Positions 1 to 9,156 of a DNA stretch of 64,000 nucleotides are shown piece by piece. Position 1 is the first letter of the stretch. Each line of letters opens with the position of its first letter. This stretch comes from Ureibacillus yapensis (lineage in GTDB: Bacteria; Bacillota; Bacilli; Bacillales_A; Planococcaceae): the NCBI RefSeq assembly GCF_003515775.1, contig NZ_QWEI01000001.1, positions 1-64,000 on the forward strand, written 5' to 3'. A model generated the notes under the pieces. It did not search any database, had not been told where the DNA came from, and saw only the letters and a program-made list of their open reading frames with translations. Made by a program: the position numbers and the translations under genes.

Positions 1-62
1 AATTTTGATGTCCAAATTTTTTGTTTCTTATTATAGAAGAAACTATATTCATTAACGTTTTG

Positions 63-84
63 TTGTTCAGTTTTCAAGGTTCAT
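63..84 (-). other. rRNA operon leader-like sequence
   Basis: On the minus strand this reads GAACCTTGAAAACTGAAC, a sequence typical of the leader and spacers of Bacillales rRNA operons. It lies downstream of three strong minus-strand promoters. The 16S gene itself would be left of position 1 and is not visible. Confidence 0.65.
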
Positions 85-117
85 TTGTTACCCGTCTTTA
101 TCCGAGACAGGAACTTT

Positions 118-147
118 ATTATATAAAATAGAATCACTTTTTGTCAA
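118..147 (-). promoter_or_regulatory. Strong rRNA-type promoter, proximal
   Basis: Minus strand TTGACA (142-147), 18-nt spacer, TATAAT (118-123); both hexamers match the sigma-A consensus perfectly. It drives transcription leftward out of the window. Confidence 0.8.
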
Positions 148-194
148 TCACTATTTTTTATAATATTTTTCATTGCCGAAGCAACAACGAATTT

Positions 195-224
195 ATTATA
201 TCAAAATAACTTACATCTTGTCAA
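195..224 (-). promoter_or_regulatory. Strong rRNA-type promoter, middle
   Basis: Minus strand TTGACA (219-224), 18-nt spacer, TATAAT (195-200). It is identical in hexamers and spacing to the promoter 77 nt downstream, as expected for tandem rrn promoters. Confidence 0.8.
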
Positions 225-290
225 CAACTTATTAAAAGTCATTTTGTATTATGCTTTTAAATTATTAACGTCTCTTAACGACGCTAAACA

Positions 291-319
291 ATAGTATCAC
301 GAAATAATAATTTGGTCAA
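291..319 (-). promoter_or_regulatory. Third tandem promoter, distal
   Basis: Minus strand TTGACC (314-319), 17-nt spacer, TACTAT (291-296). It is weaker than the two downstream promoters but in line with them. Confidence 0.55.
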
Positions 320-694
320 CAAAAAATATATCTAAAATCAATCTTTTAATTGCCTACTATATAAAAAACAAAATTAAGGTCTCTGCGAAGTTTATCAAAA
401 TACATTTTAATTCTTGTGTTACTTTTTTTCCTCTAACTAATTATTATCTTGATGTTAGTATAAACTTTTTTAGTATAGATCTTTTCTATCTTTGAAAGTT
501 TTCAAATCATTGCGAATTAAATCCCATACTATTTCGCTTCACTCTCAAGCATCTATTAATTGATATTCTCAACAACGAATCCGTTAGTAAACTTTTCTCT
601 TTGTCAGCACAAAAAATGAACACACTGCTTTTATAGTTATTAAGGAAATTTTCGCCCTATTGCCTCATAAAAAAACGCCAACTGTATAAAACAA
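320..694. other. AT-rich intergenic region
   Basis: This lies between the rrn-type promoters and the end of the BTAD regulator gene. No supported ORF, RNA or convincing terminator was found; the sequence is very AT-rich. Confidence 0.5.
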
Positions 695-3600
695 TTAGCG
701 CGTGATCATATCAAATATTTCATTGGTCGTTTCCATAGGTGCAATACTTAACTCATCGTCCAGCACCTCGACACATTTTTCATACCATTTTACGGCTTGC
801 GCCCGATTATTTTGATAATAATAAGCAAGCATCAGAAGTCTGTAGCCTTCTTCCCAGGTTGGCTCAAGAAGAATGAGCTTCTCTGCCCAATCAATGGTGG
901 ATTGAAACTCTTTTAGCCTTGTATAATTTTGGGCAATCCGTTCAATCACCATGATATTTGTTCGTCGTAATTGTTCTCTTTCCCGAGTCAGCCATTCTAT
1001 CGATGATAAATCCTCCAGTAAATCTCCTTTGTACAAAGAAGCCGCTTTTAACAGCCATTCCAGAGCAATTGCCGGATCTTTTTCTTCCAATCCTCTCGCC
1101 GCAAACCTCTTAAAATCGTCCACATCACTTGTAAAGGCTTTGTTTTGATGCAATTGATACATGCTCTGCTTTCTCCCAATATAGGCACTTTCATCCCTTG
1201 CCAGGCGAGTTGGCTCGATTACCTTTAAGCACGCATTATAGGCAACTTTAAAATCGCGGTTCATCGATTGTTCTTCACTGTTCGGCCACAATGTATTCAT
1301 AATTTCTTCTTTCGATACATAGCGATGCTGGTTCATAAACAAGTATATAAAGAGTTCTTTTGCTTTCTCCCTTTTCCATTCTTTATCTTGGATGATTTCT
1401 TCATGGTTCCGGACCATTGTAAAAGGACCGAATAATTGCAGCGAAAATGAGGTTTTGGGGATGACAGATTCTTTTTTTATCTGAAAAAGTGATAACAGTG
1501 CTTGTTGTTGTTCTTTGGGATTAAATTTCAACCATTCGTTGATCATTTCCAAAAATACATGGAAGCTTTTCGGTCCAAAAAGTGTCTGTTTTTTGATGAA
1601 AAAATAATAATGGTGTTCATTGCAGAGCGTAAGGAATTGTAAAAAATAATGATTAAACTCATCACCATTCCCTTGTTTGCAGGCAATGTAGGCAAGCCAA
1701 AAATTGCTTACCATTTCACCAAAATGATCAGGGCTCTTTAAGTAAAGTTCATTTGCTTTTTGCGCACTATGATTCGCTTTTTCAAATTCTCCATTTTCAA
1801 CATATATGAGAGTCAACGCAGTAAAGAGCAGTGCTGAAACCCATTGATCCTGAACTCTTTCTGTTTCATATAAACCTTGGCTCACAGAAGAAATGGCTTC
1901 TTGCATCAATCCTTGTCTTGATTTTACAATGGCCAAACCCATAAAACTTTCCGCTTTCGCTCTTGTAACTTGAATATGGTCCATTAAATCATTTGTTTTT
2001 AGATAGCAGCTTTCTGCTGAAGACAATGAATCCGGAAATAATAGCATCATGGCATGTCCCTTGCGCAAATAAGCAACGGCTTCCGAATATTGGGCATGGT
2101 CCTTGACGCTATTTCTGATGCTTTTTATGGCATATTCAAAGGCCTGTTCCAGGTCTCCCATCAACGTCAGGATTAAGGCATGCAATACATCGGTCTCGCG
2201 ATGGGCATCCAATGCCAGGGATTCCCGCCCCTCCCTCTTTCGAATCAGACGATTTGCTTCAGCCAACTTCCCTTGTCTAAGAAGAATGCGCACATCTAAA
2301 TTGCCTTGCATCAACACATGCTCTGGCAGCTTTTTTGCATACACGCGCCGTTCCGCTTCTCCCGCTCTTCCCAGGTTCACTAAATTTTCGGCATATTGGC
2401 GTTCCAGCTGATAGTATTCCCCTTGTTCCAATTCCACCACTTCGGAAAGCTTTAGCGCCTCGATTAAATAATTTTCGGCTAAACCGGGCTGAATCGTGTC
2501 TAGATAAATATGGGCCATCCCTGCATTGGCTTTAAAAGCAGCAAAATTGTCGTTGGATTTCTCCGCTAGCCTCAAGCATTCCTCATACGCTCTTTTTGCT
2601 TTTTCGTATTGAGCTTTAAAGCGCTGACACTCGCCTTCGTAAAAGTACAGGATATAACTGGTGTTCTTATTCTCTAATGACAGCTCTCTAAGTCTTTCCA
2701 AAAAATAATCGAATTGGCCCGCTTCTATAAAGTAACTAGCAAAATGCACCAAGCTAGTCGTGATCAACTGTTCATCTTTTGATTTCATGCTATGGTATAG
2801 CGCTTTTACTGCATGGTTTTGCCTTGTAAAATAAACGGTTGCTTTTTTATGCAGTTCCTGATATTCCGTTTTGTTTCTTTCAAGCAATTTGATTTCCAAA
2901 AACTGATGAAATAATGCATGAAAACGAAATTCCTGGAATCCCACCAATGGTTGGATAAACGATTGCCGTTGGACAATTGCCTTAATTTGTCCGGCCACTT
3001 CTTCTTCATAAAATTCTTTCAGCAATTCCAACGTGAAGGTTTGAAAAATACTGCATTTTAATAACGATTCTTTCTCTTCTGCTTTTAAATTCTCAAACAC
3101 CTCTTCGGAAAGATATGAAAAAAAATCATGCAAAGATAAATTCTTGATTTCTTCAATTGCAAGGGAAGAATCATTTGACTGCAGCGCCAATAAGCAAACA
3201 GCTATTGCCCAGCCTTCGGTTATTGAAAGAACATCATTCACTTCTTCCGTCGTTAAGCTTCGATTGTAATAATCCTCGAATAGCACAGCAACTTCTTCTT
3301 TTGTAAAAATAAAGTCTTCCTCTTTGCACTCTATTAATTTTCCATTCATCTTTAACGGTAAAATGCAATTCCAATTGGGGTAAATTCTTGATGCGACCAC
3401 CACATGGATTTCGGGTGGAAGATTTTCGATGATTTTATTAAGTACATAATTGATTTGAAAAACATGATGCACAACATGAAAATCATCAATCACGATAAAT
3501 AGAGGGTTTTTGATTTTATGCAGTTCATTTATAAAGAGCAAGGCTAATTTATTTAATTCTTCCAGTTTCAAGAACCCCGAAAAATTGTCCCATTTCCCCA

Positions 3601-3886
3601 TCGCGCTACCAAACGGCGGGAAAATGTGCTGAATACTGAAGAATAGGTGTCTAAAGAAAGGAATGGCATCATCATCTTCTTCCGACACTTGATACCACGA
3701 GAACAACTGTTGGCTGTCTGCCATTAATTGGGCCACGGCAGAGGTTTTCCCAAAACCCGCACCACTATGAACAATCGTTAACTTAGCAAATTTGCTTTTT
3801 GATAGTTTTTTTAATAGTTTGCTTCTCCTTAAATAATAGATGGATGGATCAGGTGGGATCAGCTTTGAAATAAGAACATTTTGCAT
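695..3886 (-). CDS. MalT-like STAND ATPase regulator with C-terminal BTAD domain
   Basis: A protein of 1063 residues. Residues 42-49 are a Walker A motif (GAGFGKTS) and 131-135 a Walker B (IVIDD), giving a MalT/STAND-type NTPase. A long helical TPR-like middle follows. From about 813 there is an OmpR-type winged helix, then a bacterial transcriptional activator domain ending ELSIAP. MalT itself carries a LuxR helix here, so this is a different effector end. The start is the ATG at 3886, preceded by GGGAGG; the upstream in-frame ATG at 3907 has no ribosome binding site. It is read in the same direction as the dctPQM operon upstream of it and probably controls that operon; the ligand is unknown. 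Confidence 0.85.
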   Translation of the reverse strand: MQNVLISKLIPPDPSIYYLRRSKLLKKLSKSKFAKLTIVHSGAGFGKTSAVAQLMADSQQLFSWYQVSEEDDDAIPFFRHLFFSIQHIFPPFGSAMGKWDNFSGFLKLEELNKLALLFINELHKIKNPLFIVIDDFHVVHHVFQINYVLNKIIENLPPEIHVVVASRIYPNWNCILPLKMNGKLIECKEEDFIFTKEEVAVLFEDYYNRSLTTEEVNDVLSITEGWAIAVCLLALQSNDSSLAIEEIKNLSLHDFFSYLSEEVFENLKAEEKESLLKCSIFQTFTLELLKEFYEEEVAGQIKAIVQRQSFIQPLVGFQEFRFHALFHQFLEIKLLERNKTEYQELHKKATVYFTRQNHAVKALYHSMKSKDEQLITTSLVHFASYFIEAGQFDYFLERLRELSLENKNTSYILYFYEGECQRFKAQYEKAKRAYEECLRLAEKSNDNFAAFKANAGMAHIYLDTIQPGLAENYLIEALKLSEVVELEQGEYYQLERQYAENLVNLGRAGEAERRVYAKKLPEHVLMQGNLDVRILLRQGKLAEANRLIRKREGRESLALDAHRETDVLHALILTLMGDLEQAFEYAIKSIRNSVKDHAQYSEAVAYLRKGHAMMLLFPDSLSSAESCYLKTNDLMDHIQVTRAKAESFMGLAIVKSRQGLMQEAISSVSQGLYETERVQDQWVSALLFTALTLIYVENGEFEKANHSAQKANELYLKSPDHFGEMVSNFWLAYIACKQGNGDEFNHYFLQFLTLCNEHHYYFFIKKQTLFGPKSFHVFLEMINEWLKFNPKEQQQALLSLFQIKKESVIPKTSFSLQLFGPFTMVRNHEEIIQDKEWKREKAKELFIYLFMNQHRYVSKEEIMNTLWPNSEEQSMNRDFKVAYNACLKVIEPTRLARDESAYIGRKQSMYQLHQNKAFTSDVDDFKRFAARGLEEKDPAIALEWLLKAASLYKGDLLEDLSSIEWLTREREQLRRTNIMVIERIAQNYTRLKEFQSTIDWAEKLILLEPTWEEGYRLLMLAYYYQNNRAQAVKWYEKCVEVLDDELSIAPMETTNEIFDMITR

Positions 3887-3951
3887 GATTTCTGCCCTCC
3901 CTTTCATGTGAAAGTAAATGTCATTAGTAGAATAATATGCTTAAAAAGCAG

Positions 3952-3995
3952 AAAAAAGGTTAACTTTTAAGATATTTTATCTCAAAATGTTAACC
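3952..3995 (-). terminator. Intrinsic terminator of the TRAP operon
   Basis: A long imperfect hairpin has GGTTAAC arms at 3958-3964 and 3989-3995, extended inward through TTTTAAGATA with one bulge and one mismatch. On the minus strand it is followed by TTTTTT. It separates dctM from the regulator gene. Confidence 0.7.
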
Positions 3996-4009
3996 AGTTA
4001 AATATTTTT

Positions 4010-5284
4010 TTAAGAAAGAATATTTACAACACCTATACTTAATTGCGGCAATAAGTAGAGCAAAACTACATCCAAAGTCATGATAACAATAAATGGAATA
4101 AGTGGTTTGATCATTTTCTCCGGTAATATATTTCCCACCTTTGATGCAACAAATAAACTTAAGCCCACAGGTGGCGTTAAAAGACCAATTGTCAAATTAA
4201 TAATCATTAATAACCCAAAATGAACTGGATCAATCCCCACTGCCGTGACAATAGGCAGTAAAATTGGCGTTAAGATGATAATGGCGGAAATTTCATCAAT
4301 AAACATTCCAACAATTAACAAGAAGATGATAATGACCATCATGACAACAACTGGTTGGAGATTCATATTGGAAATCATTGAAGCTAATTCATGTGGCAAC
4401 CTTTCGATTGTGATGTAAAATCCAAAGAACGAAGCTGATGCAATAATAACAGATAAGGTGGAAACCACAACAACGGTATCCAGGATTATTTTTTTCATAA
4501 CTTCCATTGTAATTTTTTTATAGACAAATTTTCCAATAACAAATCCATATACAACAGCTATCACGGAAGCTTCCGTGGGGGTGAAAGTACCACTGTAAAT
4601 ACCCCCTAAAATAATCAGCGGCATCAATAGCGCCAAGAATGAGCTGAACCCACTATTGACTGCTTTCTTGAACTCAAATTTTTCATTGCTTCGTATATTA
4701 TGCTTTAACGAATAAATATACACCCATATCATCAATGAAAATCCGATAAAGATTCCGGGAATAATTCCGGCAATAAATAAATCACTGACAGAGACTCCTG
4801 CGCTTACCGCAAACATTACCATAGGCACACTCGGCGGGATAATGACGCCGGTTGTTCCTCCAGCTGCCTGAACGGATGCAGCAAATTCCCTGCTATATCC
4901 GGCTTTTACCATTGAGGGAATCATGAGAGCCCCTACTGCTGCCGTTGTTGCAACAGCCGATCCTGAAAGCGCTGCAAAAAACATACAAGCAACAATAGAT
5001 ACATGAGCAAGACCGCCTCTTAAGTGACCTACCAAACTTGAGGCAAACTCAACAATCTTGTCAGAAATTCCACCATGCTCCATGATTTTGCCTGCCAGAA
5101 TGAAAAAAGGTGCAGCCAATAAAGGAAATGAATCCAGTGTAGTAAACATCCGATGCGGCAATGTGCTTAACTCAATAGTTCCAGTAATCAGTATGACGAT
5201 AACTGTAGACAGCCCAAGAGCTATTGCAATTGGGACATTAATGATAAATAAAAATAGCAATAGGATAAATAAAAGTAGACTCAT
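4010..5284 (-). CDS. dctM: TRAP transporter large permease, DctM family
   Basis: A 424-residue polytopic membrane protein with about 12 hydrophobic segments. It contains the DctM-type motifs AALSGSAVATTAAVG and GIIPPSVPMV and a GLLTPPVGLSLF segment near the C-terminus. It forms the channel of a tripartite ATP-independent periplasmic transporter that imports organic acids using an ion gradient. The start overlaps the dctQ stop codon by ATGA, so the two permease subunits are translationally coupled. The substrate cannot be told from sequence; C4-dicarboxylates are only the usual family assumption. Confidence 0.93.
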   Translation of the reverse strand: MSLLLFILLLFLFIINVPIAIALGLSTVIVILITGTIELSTLPHRMFTTLDSFPLLAAPFFILAGKIMEHGGISDKIVEFASSLVGHLRGGLAHVSIVACMFFAALSGSAVATTAAVGALMIPSMVKAGYSREFAASVQAAGGTTGVIIPPSVPMVMFAVSAGVSVSDLFIAGIIPGIFIGFSLMIWVYIYSLKHNIRSNEKFEFKKAVNSGFSSFLALLMPLIILGGIYSGTFTPTEASVIAVVYGFVIGKFVYKKITMEVMKKIILDTVVVVSTLSVIIASASFFGFYITIERLPHELASMISNMNLQPVVVMMVIIIFLLIVGMFIDEISAIIILTPILLPIVTAVGIDPVHFGLLMIINLTIGLLTPPVGLSLFVASKVGNILPEKMIKPLIPFIVIMTLDVVLLYLLPQLSIGVVNILS

Positions 5285-5766
5285 TCACTCACCTCGGCAT
5301 CGCTAGTTGAATTTTTGCTAAACAGCAAATCTATTATATTGAGAATCTGCAGAAAAGCTCCAATGGGTATTGCTAAATAGACGACTCCCATTGGCAAACG
5401 CAGTGCCGGTGATTTGTTCATTGAATTTTCCAGAGCCAGTTCCATCCCTGTAATGATTAGGATGATTGCAAAAACAATCGCGATGAGTGAGACAATAATT
5501 TTAATCATTTTATTGAATCGGTCATTAAATTTTTTCACAAAGACTTCGATACTAATATGTGCGCCAAATTGATAGGCAAACCCACTAGCCAAAAAGGAAA
5601 CCCAGACCAATAAATATCTAGCCACCTCTTCAGTCCAGGAAAATGAATAATCCACCACTTCCCTCATCAGTATTTGCAAAAATACAAGAGCAACCATAAT
5701 CACTAATAATGCCATTGTCAGATACTGTGTCCATCGGTTTACATTGAGAACAAGTTTATGATACAT
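5281..5766 (-). CDS. dctQ: TRAP transporter small permease, DctQ family
   Basis: A 161-residue protein with four hydrophobic segments and the DctQ-typical FSWTEEVARYLLVWVSFL motif. It bridges the large permease and the binding protein in the membrane. The start is the ATG at 5766, preceded by GGAGGAG; an upstream TTG at 5778 lies before this ribosome binding site and is unlikely to be used. It sits between dctP (57 nt upstream) and dctM (4-nt overlap). Confidence 0.92.
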   Translation of the reverse strand: MYHKLVLNVNRWTQYLTMALLVIMVALVFLQILMREVVDYSFSWTEEVARYLLVWVSFLASGFAYQFGAHISIEVFVKKFNDRFNKMIKIIVSLIAIVFAIILIITGMELALENSMNKSPALRLPMGVVYLAIPIGAFLQILNIIDLLFSKNSTSDAEVSE

Positions 5767-5823
5767 AGTCTCCTCCAAAGAATAAGATGAAAAGTCCCCA
5801 AAAGGAAGGGACCTGAAATTCTT

Positions 5824-6837
5824 TTATCGGCTTTCTTTTATGATTGAAATATATTCACTGTATTTAGGTTCGTGTTTATCATATACAGGTTTTACTGCTT
5901 CTTTAAATGCATCGATATCGATTTCGTCTTTTTCAATAATTTTCACGCCATGTTCTGTCATTAACTTTTCGGCGCTTTTTTCATACTCAGGATTAATGGT
6001 ATCGTGATAATATTTTTCACTTTCAGCAATTACAGTATCCAATTTGGATTTCAACTCATCATTTAATTGGTTGTATTTATCCAGATTCATCACAATTACA
6101 CCTGCACGATAGCTAATTCCCACTTTAGATAGATGTTTATTTACTTCATAAATCTTGCCGCCTGTCATGGTTACATTTAATGGGTCGGTACCATCCACAA
6201 CCCCTTGTTGAATCGAAGTATAAAGCTCTGGGAAAGGAATCGGCACTGGATCGGCTCCCAAAGCACGGAACGTGTCCATGAAAATTTCATTTTCCAAGGT
6301 TCTTATTTTCAATCCTTTCACATCTTCAAGCGTGTAAATATCCCTTTTATTATTTGAGATGTTGGCGATACCATAATCAAAAAAGGTTAGTATTTTAAGT
6401 CCCTTTTCTTCTGCCTTTGCCTTTAATTTATCTCCGACTTCCCCTTTTAAAATTTCTCTAGCATGTTCTAAATCTTCAAATAAAAAGGGAAGATCCAGGA
6501 ATGCCACTTCTTCTACAAAATTGGATAATGCACCGCCTGTTACAATGGCCATATCAATTGTTCCCGAACGCACTTGCTCTACCATTTCCACTTCCCCACC
6601 TAGTTGAGCACCAGGGAAAACTTCCAATGAAATTTGTTCGGAAGTAGAATCTTTTAAATCTTCCGCCATTTTATCGGATAGCAATCCCGCCGGATCTGTT
6701 TCAGGAGCAGCATGTCCAAGTCGATAGACAATTTTCTCTTCACTAGCTTCCTTAGAAGTTTCGTCCGAATTTCCACAAGCAACTAACAGCAAAGTAAGGC
6801 ACACGACAAACAGTAGAATAATTGATTGCTTTTTCAT
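5824..6837 (-). CDS. dctP: TRAP transporter solute-binding lipoprotein, DctP family
   Basis: 337 residues. The N-terminus is a lipoprotein signal (hydrophobic stretch then LLVAC, lipobox Cys at about 20), so the protein is tethered outside the membrane. The body carries DctP features: GAQLGGEVEMVEQVRSG, the Arg-containing segment LKIRTLEN and PFPELYTSIQQGVVDG. It captures the substrate and passes it to DctQM. The ATG at 6837 follows AAAGGAGTG; a TTG at 6858 lies upstream of that site and is rejected. It is the first gene of dctPQM. Confidence 0.92.
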   Translation of the reverse strand: MKKQSIILLFVVCLTLLLVACGNSDETSKEASEEKIVYRLGHAAPETDPAGLLSDKMAEDLKDSTSEQISLEVFPGAQLGGEVEMVEQVRSGTIDMAIVTGGALSNFVEEVAFLDLPFLFEDLEHAREILKGEVGDKLKAKAEEKGLKILTFFDYGIANISNNKRDIYTLEDVKGLKIRTLENEIFMDTFRALGADPVPIPFPELYTSIQQGVVDGTDPLNVTMTGGKIYEVNKHLSKVGISYRAGVIVMNLDKYNQLNDELKSKLDTVIAESEKYYHDTINPEYEKSAEKLMTEHGVKIIEKDEIDIDAFKEAVKPVYDKHEPKYSEYISIIKESR

Positions 6838-6922
6838 AAATACACTCCTTTTAATCAATCTACATTTATAACACTGACTATTGCTCCTGCTGCTTAAATA
6901 TATTGATTTCTTATTTTATGTG

Positions 6923-6936
6923 TGGAAGCGCTATAT
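6923..6936. promoter_or_regulatory. Possible cre (CcpA) site upstream of dctP
   Basis: TGGAAGCGCTATAT resembles the catabolite-responsive element consensus TGNAARCGNWWWCA in its first eleven positions but lacks the final CA. It lies about 90 nt upstream of dctP and overlaps a weak -10-like TATAGC. Carbon-catabolite control of the transporter would be sensible but is unproven. Confidence 0.3.
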
Positions 6937-7053
6937 TTCACCCGAAAAATGTTTGTAAGTTAGAATTAAAGTTCAATATAAATTATCTAATTTACTATAT
7001 TAAAATTTTTATTTTTTTCGAAAAAACACTGGGAGCGAAAATTATATATTTTC

Positions 7054-7095
7054 AAAAAAAAAAAACAAAAGCCCGACAGGGAGCTTTTGTTTTTC
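7054..7095 (-). terminator. Terminator of ypvA
   Basis: Stem AAAACAAAAGC (7063-7073) pairs with GCTTTTGTTTT (7084-7094) around a 10-nt loop, and is followed on the minus strand by a long T run. It begins 3 nt after the ypvA stop codon. Confidence 0.85.
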
Positions 7096-7097
7096 AT

Positions 7098-8999
7098 TTA
7101 CTTCGGGTCAACCGGCAAAATGTCGACAAATTGTTCTTTGTATCGTGATTCTTCCTCGTTCATAAGAATATGGATATCCCCATAGTCACTGGAAGTACGT
7201 ATCAATCGCCCGATCCCTTGCTGAAGGCGCAATTGCATAAACGGCAATTCGACTTCTTCAAATGGATCTTCGGCAAATGCTCTTTTTGCATCAAACAATG
7301 GATCATGTGGCGGGAATGGCAAATCATAAATCACCACGCGCGTTAATGCTTCTTCCGGCAAGTCAAGGCCTTCCCACAAATGATACGCACACAATGTTTT
7401 TACGGAACCTTCCTGGAAATCCCGAACAATCGCAGATAATTCACGATCGCCTTCAAAAGCAACCGTTAACTTCGACAGCATGGATAAGTCTGATTTGAAA
7501 TCCAGCATGGACTGCTTGGATTTAAATAAAATCAGCGTTTGCTTTCCGTCTTTCAAAAGTTGTTCAGTTTTTGACACTTTTTCCTGTTGAGTGCATTCAT
7601 GTAAATAGACCTTCATTACTTCATCATAATCAAACGGCGAAGGAACGCTGAATGATTGATATTTTTTGATTCCTAAACTATAGGCGATATAAGAGAAGTC
7701 TTTCTTCACCGACAAAGTAGCGGATGAAAAGACAATTGGCAACTTCTTGGAAAACAGCTTTTCTTCCAGCACATCCGTGATCAAGCGCGGCATGATGACA
7801 AGCGTTTCTTCCCCGTCCGTTTCCTCCAGCCAATCTACTGCATCTCCTTGTGCAACAAAGATCCGAATGGCCGCTTCATATTGCTCCAGGAATTCTTCAG
7901 CCATATTTAATTCATATTCTGGAATCATATATAACTCGGATTCAAAGACAAATTCTTCTAAGAGCTTTTCTACATCCAGTATTAATTGTTTCCCAATGGC
8001 TAATAGGCGTTCCGACTTTTTAATCGTTTTTCGTTCTTCCTGCGATGGTACTACATCATCACGCAATTGATCGAAAAACAGTTCATGATGGTCCTGCAGT
8101 CTTTCCATTGCATTCAGCGTTTTTTCCCGAACGCCATCGACCATCAACCGTTCCAGCAGATTAACAATCGTATAGCTTTGTACTTTCACGGTCATGGCTT
8201 TTTGCGCTGCATATTCCAATAAATGCCCTTCATCCAGGACAATCATTGAAACTTCCGGAAGCAAAGGCAACTGACCTTCACGTTCACGGGATTCTTTCGT
8301 AGCTAAATGTTCCATCAGGAAATCCTGTGAACAAATGATTAAATCGGAAGACTTGCGATAGTGTGCACGATGCAAAGTTTGACCGCAACGGTTGCGCAAA
8401 TCGCATACAGAACATTGCATAATGGCATTATAATTGACGCTCTGCCAATCTTCGTCACTTACGGAAGGATAATCGCTTCTGGACCCATAAGGACTTACCG
8501 TTAGCATAGAACCCTGTGCATATACAGCTTCCGGGATGGTCATGGCAATGTCATCGATCCACTCTTCCGTTACTACTTTTTCCGTTTCTTCAAATCTTTT
8601 TAAACACAAATACTGGTCTCTCGATTTTGCCAGTCGAACATCGATCGTTAAACCAAGGTGCTCTGTTAATTTATAAATATCGCCGCCTTCTTTAACAAGC
8701 TGGTCGATTAATGTTTCATCCGCACAAGCAATCAATGCCGGACGACCCGTGTAACGCGCATAAGAAATGGCAGGCAGCAGATATGCGATCGTTTTTCCTG
8801 TCCCAACCCCTGCCTCGGCAAATAAAACATTTTTTTCTTTTAGCGCTTGTTCAATTTGGTAGGCCATGAAAATTTGTTCATCACGGCATTCAAATCCCTT
8901 TTCAGGCAATTCATCATACAGCACATCGCCCATCCAGTCGCCGAGCGAATCAAAAAAGGAACGGTCCTTCGATAATTCAAAAGGTAAAGATTGTCTCAT
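7098..8999 (-). CDS. ypvA: DinG/XPD-family ATP-dependent DNA helicase YpvA
   Basis: 633 residues, a superfamily 2 helicase. Walker A AEAGVGTGKT is at 61-70 and the DEGH box at 256-259. Cysteines 132, 196, 199 and 205 lie between the helicase motifs, as expected for the 4Fe-4S cluster of the XPD/DinG group. The C-terminal half has the QGIGRLIR motif VI. Unlike the dinG product at 24557-27373 it lacks an exonuclease domain, so the genome carries two members. The start ATG follows AAGGAGAT. Its place next to ypsC, rnpB and gpsB supports the ypvA name. A role in resolving damaged or structured DNA is family inference. Confidence 0.9.
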   Translation of the reverse strand: MRQSLPFELSKDRSFFDSLGDWMGDVLYDELPEKGFECRDEQIFMAYQIEQALKEKNVLFAEAGVGTGKTIAYLLPAISYARYTGRPALIACADETLIDQLVKEGGDIYKLTEHLGLTIDVRLAKSRDQYLCLKRFEETEKVVTEEWIDDIAMTIPEAVYAQGSMLTVSPYGSRSDYPSVSDEDWQSVNYNAIMQCSVCDLRNRCGQTLHRAHYRKSSDLIICSQDFLMEHLATKESREREGQLPLLPEVSMIVLDEGHLLEYAAQKAMTVKVQSYTIVNLLERLMVDGVREKTLNAMERLQDHHELFFDQLRDDVVPSQEERKTIKKSERLLAIGKQLILDVEKLLEEFVFESELYMIPEYELNMAEEFLEQYEAAIRIFVAQGDAVDWLEETDGEETLVIMPRLITDVLEEKLFSKKLPIVFSSATLSVKKDFSYIAYSLGIKKYQSFSVPSPFDYDEVMKVYLHECTQQEKVSKTEQLLKDGKQTLILFKSKQSMLDFKSDLSMLSKLTVAFEGDRELSAIVRDFQEGSVKTLCAYHLWEGLDLPEEALTRVVIYDLPFPPHDPLFDAKRAFAEDPFEEVELPFMQLRLQQGIGRLIRTSSDYGDIHILMNEEESRYKEQFVDILPVDPK

Positions 9000-9080
9000 T
9001 TATTTAATCTCCTTCATAGTACCTCACATACATCAAATGAAATTCTATAGGTCAAATATAAGGGGAAATTACACATTGAA

Positions 9081-9104
9081 ACGGAAGGGTAAAGCCCCTT
9101 CCGT
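9081..9104 (-). terminator. Probable terminator downstream of ypsC
   Basis: ACGGAAGGG (9081-9089) pairs with CCCTTCCGT (9096-9104) around a short loop, about 50 nt after the ypsC stop. The following T run is weak, so termination is probable rather than certain. Confidence 0.55.
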
Positions 9105-9156
9105 TATTAAAAGTATATACTTCAATATATGTTACGTGTGATGGTTTCAATTATTT

